The notes beneath the pieces were generated by a model that was not told where the DNA came from, did no database searches, and saw nothing but the letters and a program-made list of their open reading frames with translations. Shown here piece by piece: positions 38,141-38,269 of a stretch of DNA of 38,269 nucleotides. Numbering within the stretch: position 1 is the first letter of the stretch; each line of letters opens with the position of its first letter. Location of the stretch: IMG/VR virus record IMGVR_UViG_3300027734_000151, positions 1 through 38,269 of that record; one strand, written 5' to 3'. Both the position numbers and the translations under genes were made by a program. The stretch comes from a virus.

Positions 38141-38269
38141 GGCGGCAGGGTAACAGATTTTAAAAAAAATAAAAAGTTTGTGCGATCCCTGCGTGGGGGA
38201 TGGCGGCGCCGCGCCGGCCCTGCCCCCCTGCCCCCCCCCTTAACTGATTATTTGTCAGGTGACAGATTG
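38141..38269. other. divergent upstream region with A/T tract, C-tracts and end of the repeat array
   Basis: Between the late operon and the contig end. A tract of A and T (about 38158-38175) could serve as -10/UP region for the minus strand (TAAAAT at 38162-38157, weak -35). Then ATCCC...GGGGGAT pairing, GC-rich inverted repeat and runs of C including nine C at 38231-38239. TGTCA (38253-38257) and TGACA (38260-38264) begin the 15-bp repeat that opens the window. No gene seen. Confidence 0.6.

Noticed and set aside
1-38269. Temperate lifestyle (integrase, excisionase, repressor)
   Set aside because: No recombinase or repressor motif was recognised in any supported gene; small unknown proteins cannot be excluded as regulators.

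Overview
The window looks like a complete or nearly complete genome of a tailed phage with a short-tailed (podovirus, P22-like) virion. It carries a terminase large subunit, a P22-type portal, a scaffold, a P22-type coat protein, gp4-like and gp10-like neck/tail proteins, fibre proteins and internal/ejection-type proteins. These are combined with a self-encoded replication set: a family A DNA polymerase, a primase-helicase, a PD-(D/E)XK exonuclease, a VRR-NUC nuclease and an SNF2-type helicase. The gene-transfer-agent-type 3TM holin and the high GC content point to an alphaproteobacterial host; this is inference. I see no integrase, no recognisable repressor and no phage RNA polymerase, so a virulent phage using host RNA polymerase is the simplest reading. 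The last 17-18 bases lie in the same 15-bp tandem repeat that opens the window, so the contig ends look like a break in one repeat array of a circular or terminally redundant molecule.

Layout: (1) 38141-506, a non-coding divergent region with a 15-bp palindromic repeat array, an A/T tract and C-tracts; candidate origin, packaging or control region. (2) 507-5378, plus strand: 17 small, mostly unrecognised early-type genes, at least four of them single-span membrane microproteins. This arm has a stereotyped control layer: four promoters with the same 15-bp operator at the same distance, a repeated ribosome-binding block 'accagaggactagaccATG', and eight intergenic hairpins whose stems change sequence but keep pairing. 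(3) 5379-5563, a convergent terminator region. (4) 5564-12071, minus strand: holin, primase-helicase, DNA polymerase, a putative ssDNA-binding protein and an exonuclease. (5) 12152-15598, plus strand: nuclease, cytosine methyltransferase and helicase as overlapping genes, then small accessory genes. (6) 15528-38140, minus strand: endolysin and a one-span membrane partner, then ejection, tail, neck, capsid, portal and terminase genes.

Most minus-strand genes are tightly coupled by ATGA, GTGA, TAATG or TGATG overlaps, so each block probably acts as one operon. The replication genes give a self-contained replisome core. The structural block reads terminase to fibres in the usual P22-like order. 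The most interesting part is the left arm, where repeated operators, dyads, hairpins and translation-start blocks suggest a coordinated transcriptional and RNA-level control system for tiny genes of unknown function. All functional calls rest on reading motifs by eye; no database search was run.
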